Shown here: one piece after another, positions 58,385 to 64,000 of the stretch
Layout: every line of letters begins with the position of its first letter
How positions within the stretch are numbered: position 1 is the first letter of the stretch
Source of the DNA: Pseudisothecium myosuroides
Lineage: Eukaryota; Streptophyta; Bryopsida; Hypnales; Lembophyllaceae
DNA: 64,000 nucleotides
Reading direction: 5' to 3'
Assembly (NCBI GenBank): GCA_951799445.1
Contig: OX637290.1
Coordinates: forward strand, 30,560,987-30,624,986
Position numbers and translations under genes: made by a program
Notes under the pieces: generated by a model
Seen by the model: the letters and a program-made list of their open reading frames with translations, nothing else
What the model was told of the DNA's origin: nothing
Databases searched by the model: none

Positions 58385-58412
58385 TGATTAGGGTTTAGGG
58401 TATAGGGTTTAG
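58385..58412 (+). promoter_or_regulatory. Telomere-repeat-like (telo-box) motif
   Basis: 'gattagggtttagggtatagggtttagg' contains AAACCCTAA-type telo-boxes about 480 bp before the TATA box of the RING gene. Such motifs occur in plant promoters and also as short interstitial telomere remnants; either is possible. Confidence 0.4.
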
Positions 58413-58599
58413 GAAATACTACTTAGACAAGAGCCTTAAAACATGAAAAAAGAAATTCAATCACAATACACATTATTACTTCTACATGACTTCTACATTG
58501 GATGCTTCTAGAAGGATGCATCCAATGTAAAAGCGAATCAAACCGTTTTAGTGCAGAATGCGGAATCCGAGGTTCCAGACAGTCGGTCTTCTGCAGCGG

Positions 58600-58880
58600 T
58601 GAACAATTTTCGTCAACCCTGGCGGTCGTCCAGGTCGGCCGTCCGAATCGGTCGGCGTACCCTAAAACGGCCGTGTTTGGTTCGGATGGCTTCGTATGTT
58701 GGTTCGGGCGGTCGGTCAGTTTGGAGCGGTCGCTGGGGTCGGTCGGTGCGCGGTCGGCAGAGGTTCGGGGCGGACTGCGGCTTCGGCGACCGCCGCGGAG
58801 GCGGAACGCGTCGGTCCGGGGCAGGTCCGTGAGGTTCGGGGCTGGTCCGGCGGCGGACGCGGCTTAGGTCTGGGGTTGGT
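58600..58880 (+). repeat. GGTCGG/CGGTCGG promoter array of the RING gene
   Basis: Irregular repeats of GGTCGG, CGGTCGG and GGTTCGG, strongly GC-rich against the AT-rich surroundings. They end beside the TATA box. This array is less regular than those at 43.8 and 53.8 kb and looks older. Open frames on both strands here are artefacts. Confidence 0.75.
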
Positions 58881-58884
58881 CGGC

Positions 58885-58890
58885 TATAAG
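58885..58890 (+). promoter_or_regulatory. TATA box of the RING gene
   Basis: GGCTATAAGAGCGGACGGCC, 229 bp before the ATG, closely alike to the kinase-gene box (CTATAAGAGGGGCGGACGGC). Both are followed about 15-20 bp later by a CTC(A)C-rich segment that may hold the transcription start. Confidence 0.6.
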
Positions 58891-59113
58891 AGCGGACGGC
58901 CTCCTCGGACCTCCTCACTTCAACTCCCCTTCGGCGCCAAGTCGGCTGATCTCTGTTGCTTTATGCGCCAGTTGCTCCTACATGGTGGAGAGTTGAAGTC
59001 ATTGAGCTTTTGATACGGGAACTTTTTGACATTTTTACTTGTACATATACATTGGACGTCACTTGCGGAGTATTTCTTGAATTGGAGGTGAAGGCAATTT
59101 CAAATTGCCAATC

Positions 59114-62100
59114 ATGACTGGTGAAGGTGATGCGACTACCGATGGGATGACTTCAGGTGGTGATAACATGAAAAGGATTAAACAGAAGGGAGCCAAACAT
59201 GAGCTTCATTATGAGATTTTAGATAATCCTGACATCAAAGCCGAAAGCGGATGGGAGGAAGAGGGAGCAGAGTATTGGACCTCCAAAATCTGCAAGCAGT
59301 ATGTTAAAATGTACCACATTGGCAAGTTGTGGCCTCGAGATTTTCACTCGGTCCACACACGGGCTTTCGGTTGCAAACCAAAGAGTTGCCAAAACTCGCA
59401 ATTTGTTTGTCGATCGAAGGAGGTCTGGCGGGCGCTTTTTGGAGACAAGGGAATGAGTAAGGGGTACATCAATTATACCTTGGCATCTATGGTTTATGCG
59501 GAACTCATACTGGGCCGCAAAGTGGATTGGAGTATGTTTCCGACAACAGCACAGTGTCCACTTCTGATTGGAAGAAACCAGAAAGATATTCCCCATTGTC
59601 CCCCCAAGCCTCAGGCAAAACCCAAAGAAGCATTACAAATTACTACAACGCATACAACGGAGGTTGGGGAGGGGACAAGTGATGCAGCGCAGTTGGGTTC
59701 ATTGCATGCCCTTGCGGAAGTTGGCAATGCCCTCGCGGGAGGTACAATAGAAGAAGTCTTACCAACTCCCCCAGTGAAAGTGAGCAATGCCGCTTCGGGA
59801 GGCGCAAAGAGACTGGTGTTTCTGACTCCTCAAATGTGTTTGACTTCCAAACCGATTTTGAGTACTGTGTTAGGTCGAGAGACTGCTCCAAACAAACGCG
59901 GCCCCGCGATAGGAAATGGGGCACCTATTTTGCCACGAAAGGAGGTTGGCGACAAAGAAGTTGCAAGGGCCAATGCTAGAATTGATAGTCTTCTAGAGAG
60001 CAATGCTCTACAGCCCTTGATGTACACACCTCTTCCGCCTTCGTCTTTACCGTCAAGTCCAATCCTAAGTCCAGAAATGGAAGTACAACCGACACGAAGA
60101 CACGGAAAAGAACCCCAGGACGATGCCATGAACCTTTTTATTGATGGGATAGAGCCTGAAAGCGAGCATCCACATTTGTCACCACCAGGTGATGACCCAG
60201 TGGAGAACCTTGGTCTAATGCAAACTACCAAGGAAGTGGAATTCCTGCTAGACTGCGACAATCGGTGGAAGAAGCATCAAGAAGAGCTTCAGAAAAATGA
60301 CCCCAACCACGAGGCCAGCAGCTCTGGAGTGCATTTATGGGGAGCTATCAAGCCATCGGTTGTGGAAACTGCTTTCTCGCTAACTTCTTCAGCTCGACTT
60401 GTAGCTCAAATTACGCCAAGGATTATCGAGATGGCGCAAGAATTTTCTAGAGTCTCTCCAGAATTGATGACTGGTGCCTTGTCTTTCTTGGATTTCACAA
60501 AGTCCATGGTACCACTTCTCGATGACAATATAGGCAAAGCAAGCGAGGTGCTTCTCTTGGAGTCAGAAAACATGAAGTTGAAGGCAAAGTGCAAGGACTT
60601 GGCCCGACAAGTGCAGATGGAGAAAAAGCTTGTGAAGGCAGAAAAGCGCAGGAATTCATTAATGCTTGTCCGTATGGATGAGAATGAAAGATTAGAAACT
60701 GAACTCATTAAATTCAATCGCATGCATGAAGGGGTACCCATCACAGACAATGTGAAACCCCCGTCTGTGGAGCCAAGTCAAGAAAGTGAGGATAAACTCT
60801 CTCTTCCTTTCGATAAAGTTCAAGCAGTGCAGGAGACCGAAGTTGTGCATTTGGATGACGAGGAGGAAACCCGTAGATGGGAAGTGCAGGTACGACCCTC
60901 CACCAATAACCCTACCCCGACACTGATGGATGCTTCCATGCAAATTGAAGGTCAGGAGTTTGAAGAGCTGAAACAAAAATTGAATGAAACAATTCGAGAA
61001 AAAGCCCTTCTTCAGTCGGACTTGGAACAAATGAAACAGACAATGGACTTGCGTCACTATATGCCCGGGTACGGATTGGAGTATCGGTGGTTGGCATGTA
61101 TGCAGATTCTCCAAGACAGGCCCTCCGTGGTATCCCGAGCAATGCAAGGGCTTCAAAAATTGGCAATGAAGTCGGCTGAAGATTGTACTGCCATTGAGAC
61201 CTCTTTAAAGAGGTTCCAAAATGCGTTCCATCAAGGAATTAGGGGGTATACCGAAATTACATGTTGGGGAGACATGGATGTCATGTTTGAGCGCTTGAAT
61301 CACACAAAGAAGGAATCACCAATTAAAAATGTGAATTGGACCTTTGAAGCAGAGGAAGGATGGGTGCCTTACAATACACTTTCAGCACACATCAAGAAGC
61401 ATGAGAAGGTTGTAGTGCACGCTTGTGATTCGGCTCCGGGCATCTTGGAGGGTCATTGTAGTGTTTGTCAAGGCCCCTTTGGTCCTGAAGGAGCTCTAAC
61501 TATGGGCCAATGTCGTCACACTTTTCATGTAACATGCATGGTTAGAGCATCGCTCATTCGTTCAGTTTGTGCGGAGTGTCGCTCTCCTTTGAGTCCTAGG
61601 TTCTATGAAATGCTTGGGATTTTGGAAGTGATGCCCCCAGGCCACGAATACAATCGTTGGAACCTTCCATTGGACCAAGGACCATACAAGTTTTTGAATT
61701 ACTTGCATTGGAGAAAACCTCTAACATGGGATGCAAATGAGCGAAAGCATGGACTTTACGAGGAGTCCCAAGAACCGGTAGATGATCTCATGTGGATGAC
61801 TATGAACAAAGAGGTGGAGTTGCGAGCACGAGTTATTGAAAATGAAGAGGGTTGTGAATTATTTTGTCGCAACATGAGGGGGCATTGGAGCTTGCAGCAC
61901 CAGAAATTCTTCCGATTTCCTGAAAAGGAGGTGAAAAAAGGGCCAGATGGCAATTGGGTGGAGGTGGAGGGTCCAAAAGAGTTTAAGGAGCAGTACGGCG
62001 CGTATAACCACACTTTGATTGGCAGGGCCTTCTTCTTGTCCAAGTTGGAAGAGGCTGCAAAAGTTCGCGCTCTTGTCCAAGTAGATGCAGCAACAAGTAC

Positions 62101-62509
62101 AGAGCATGCATTAGTAGATGTGGTAGGGGCATTCGACAAGAGGATGTCCGACATTATAATTCAATGGAGGGCATTCTTGTTGCAAGGAGATCGACCGAAC
62201 AATTTGCAATCCGAAGACGATGATGTGGCAATGAACGCGATGGTAGATCGAGTGGATGTTGCTTTGAGAGCTCTGAGCGCCGGCGAAGTAGATTTGACTC
62301 CCGCGAGGAAGAGGAAACGTAGGGTTGAAGATGAGGATGACCACTCTCCGGAATCAAAGCGGTTGTTTTCCAAGGTTGACGAAGAAGTGCAATCCGGAGG
62401 GCGCATTGTTCGAGTAAGTCAACAACGCCAAACTCGACAAGCTACTAGAAGACTCTTGGCTGGAGAAGGGACATCTCCTGTTTCGGGAGAAGGTAGTGGC
62501 AGGTGCTGA
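59114..62509 (+). CDS. RING-H2 protein with coiled coils and shared N-terminal domain
   Basis: 1,131 residues from the first in-frame ATG (59114), intronless. Residues about 46-143 carry the domain also found in the protein at 52280-53386. A long Pro/Ser/Glu-rich middle follows. Coiled coils are likely at about 470-540 (SENMKLKAKCKDLARQVQ) and 615-645 (FEELKQKLNETIREKALLQS). A RING-H2 finger lies at 782-822, with CSVC, then CRHTFHVTC, then CAEC as the eight ligands (C2-C-H-H-C-C2 order). A basic ARKRKRRVED near 1065 is a likely nuclear localisation signal. RING-H2 proteins are usually E3 ubiquitin ligases, so ligase activity is expected from family knowledge, not shown here. The N-terminal domain is of unknown function. 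Its promoter matches those of the two neighbours. Confidence 0.85.
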   Translation: MTGEGDATTDGMTSGGDNMKRIKQKGAKHELHYEILDNPDIKAESGWEEEGAEYWTSKICKQYVKMYHIGKLWPRDFHSVHTRAFGCKPKSCQNSQFVCRSKEVWRALFGDKGMSKGYINYTLASMVYAELILGRKVDWSMFPTTAQCPLLIGRNQKDIPHCPPKPQAKPKEALQITTTHTTEVGEGTSDAAQLGSLHALAEVGNALAGGTIEEVLPTPPVKVSNAASGGAKRLVFLTPQMCLTSKPILSTVLGRETAPNKRGPAIGNGAPILPRKEVGDKEVARANARIDSLLESNALQPLMYTPLPPSSLPSSPILSPEMEVQPTRRHGKEPQDDAMNLFIDGIEPESEHPHLSPPGDDPVENLGLMQTTKEVEFLLDCDNRWKKHQEELQKNDPNHEASSSGVHLWGAIKPSVVETAFSLTSSARLVAQITPRIIEMAQEFSRVSPELMTGALSFLDFTKSMVPLLDDNIGKASEVLLLESENMKLKAKCKDLARQVQMEKKLVKAEKRRNSLMLVRMDENERLETELIKFNRMHEGVPITDNVKPPSVEPSQESEDKLSLPFDKVQAVQETEVVHLDDEEETRRWEVQVRPSTNNPTPTLMDASMQIEGQEFEELKQKLNETIREKALLQSDLEQMKQTMDLRHYMPGYGLEYRWLACMQILQDRPSVVSRAMQGLQKLAMKSAEDCTAIETSLKRFQNAFHQGIRGYTEITCWGDMDVMFERLNHTKKESPIKNVNWTFEAEEGWVPYNTLSAHIKKHEKVVVHACDSAPGILEGHCSVCQGPFGPEGALTMGQCRHTFHVTCMVRASLIRSVCAECRSPLSPRFYEMLGILEVMPPGHEYNRWNLPLDQGPYKFLNYLHWRKPLTWDANERKHGLYEESQEPVDDLMWMTMNKEVELRARVIENEEGCELFCRNMRGHWSLQHQKFFRFPEKEVKKGPDGNWVEVEGPKEFKEQYGAYNHTLIGRAFFLSKLEEAAKVRALVQVDAATSTEHALVDVVGAFDKRMSDIIIQWRAFLLQGDRPNNLQSEDDDVAMNAMVDRVDVALRALSAGEVDLTPARKRKRRVEDEDDHSPESKRLFSKVDEEVQSGGRIVRVSQQRQTRQATRRLLAGEGTSPVSGEGSGRC

Positions 62510-64000
62510 AGAATGATGTAGTTGGACTTTGGTTTTTTTAAAGTAGAAGTATATGGACAAGAGAGTGTCGTTTGGATGTCATGAGGAATTGAGGATTGAC
62601 TTTCAATATTTCATAGTACTCTTGGATATATATGCAATACAAATATGTTTTGATTTTGCTATGACTTTATGGTACTTTTGAATGCACCTTCAAACAATTT
62701 TGTAAAATATATGTTCTGCGTGATTACATTGCAAAATAATGTTGTGTTTATGATTTGTCAATGTCTATTATTCCTTGCATATGGAACGGAGAAGTTCATT
62801 CATTTTTTGCGACTCTAATTCATAGAACCGTAAATGCCCTTGGCTTCAAATTTGGGTGGGGACAAAACTTTGAATTTTTAAAAAAAATAACAAAGTCGCT
62901 CTAATTAACAATGAACATGCCAAAGAAATACCGTATGAAGTCTAATTTTATGGCCAAAAAAAATATTTTGGAATGATCGACTATGATTTTGCTATAAATG
63001 ATTTTGTACAAGGGTACCAGTTTCAATCTTGATTTTCCTTATTATTCAATGTTCTTCAAAATGAGCGCTCGAAACAGTAGACGTTGGAAGCAAAAGCACA
63101 TTAAAAATTCATTTAGAGAAATGTAGAGTACAATTTAAGAAGCCGTGAACTGATTGAGATTGTGCATGTGATAAACCCCTAAACCTTAATGTTTTTGCTT
63201 ACTAACTTCATAGATTTGGAAAGGGAAAAGAGGCTCGGAAGACTTCAACTTTTGAAGTCATTTTTGCACTTAAAACACCTTCATGAATCATGATTATATA
63301 ATCTTTGAATAGAAAAATTTTATTGTCATGAATTTTGTTTGCAGTAGGTCCTTTAATCCATAAGGTCTTCAACGTTCAGGTCCTGAATGATAATAGATTC
63401 AAACTTTTAGTCTTTTTTCATTTTGCTTCGATGATAGTGAACTTCATTTGTGGAAATACTTTTGTTATCACTTTGTTTCCATATGTGTTCGTTAGAGTTG
63501 GTGTTATTAGAATACATATTTATCTAATTTCGCTAGAATTACAAATGTACAAGTATACGAAGTGGGCAAGTGGGCAAGTGGCTGTCCAAGCCAAGACAGC
63601 CTTGAATCCTTGAATGTAGTTTGAAGTTGGACTTGCAGAAATGAGGTCATAGATATGAAGAACACAAGAATATTAGGAATTCATCATGCCAGAAGAATGT
63701 CCATTCAAATGCAGTCCAACAAATTTTTAATAAAGAAATGATGGTATTTTGCTTGTAGTTGAATGTAGAAGAAATTTCAAATTTTTCCTTGCTAAAGGTA
63801 TAGAAAAATATTAGAGACAGCATTGTTGACTTTAAATGTATTAGGCGGAATGTATAATTCAGAATGCAGAACTTGAATGTGTATATTAAAGCCGGAATAT
63901 TCTTTGAAGTAGTGCTTTGTAGAAATTTTCCTCGCATTTAAAATTGTAGAGAATAATCTTGATGTTTAGGGGTTCGTATGCAGAAATTGAATTTATATAG
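62510..64000. other. 3' flank, gene-free
   Basis: AT-rich. Two short frames (63335-63613 plus, 63647-63937 minus) show no recognisable content. Isolated phrases like 'aaacccctaaacctta' at 63176 and 'tttaggggtt' at 63966 resemble TTAA-element ends without partners. Confidence 0.4.

Noticed and set aside
58502..59013. Overlapping frames in the GC-rich RING promoter
   Set aside because: Rich in Arg, Gly and Pro on both strands as expected from a CGG array. No start context, and they would overlap the TATA box.
59105..59113. Upstream start at 59105
   Set aside because: The codon there is TTG. The first ATG in frame is 59114.

Overview
This window looks like nuclear DNA from a green-plant lineage, probably a bryophyte or other non-flowering streptophyte. 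The reasons are AT-rich spacers, spliceosomal introns with GT..AG ends, CACTA-type transposon ends with 3-bp duplications, a short plant-telomere-like motif (TTTAGGG) and compact, mostly intronless hypothetical genes. The species call is inference; no gene here fixes it. No bacterial operons, ribosome binding sites or CRISPR arrays are present, and I saw no reverse transcriptase or transposase.

Layout. 1-4.9 kb holds a TTAA-flanked element, a diverged block duplicated three times and a 100-bp triplet repeat. 5.1-16.4 kb is one seven-exon gene for a very large acidic protein of about 2,800 residues. It has an N-terminal coiled coil, a huge exon made of about 85-residue tandem repeats, a Gln-rich repeat and a Lys-rich C-terminus. 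All its introns are phase 0. 16.4-39 kb has no intact recognisable gene. It is a transposon graveyard with CACTA-type foldback elements, TTAA elements, minisatellites, a possible 7.5-kb decayed CACTA element, and a broken copy of the gene that lies intact near 39.7-40.2 kb. 39.7-41.1 kb has coding exons on the minus strand. 41.6-42.9 kb is a complete non-autonomous CACTA element with matching TCA duplications.

43.8-62.5 kb contains three intronless genes: a protein-kinase-like gene (minus), a gene with a conserved N-terminal domain and a Gly/Tyr/His-rich tail (minus), and a 1,131-residue gene (plus) that has the same N-terminal domain plus coiled coils and a RING-H2 finger. Each of the three has a GC-rich CGGTCGG-type repeat directly upstream of a TATA-like box, about 230-290 bp before the start codon. 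A fourth large array (43.8-44.4 kb) has no gene next to it. The shared promoter layout and shared domain suggest one expanded gene family or co-regulated set, and this is the most interesting signal in the window. 54.6-57.5 kb carries a degenerate GTGCTTGAGGT / ACCTCAAGCAC repeat field interrupted by a TTAA element.

What the proteins do is largely unknown. The kinase-like protein keeps the main catalytic residues, and the RING protein could be a ubiquitin ligase by family knowledge. Splice joins were read by eye and not checked against transcripts.
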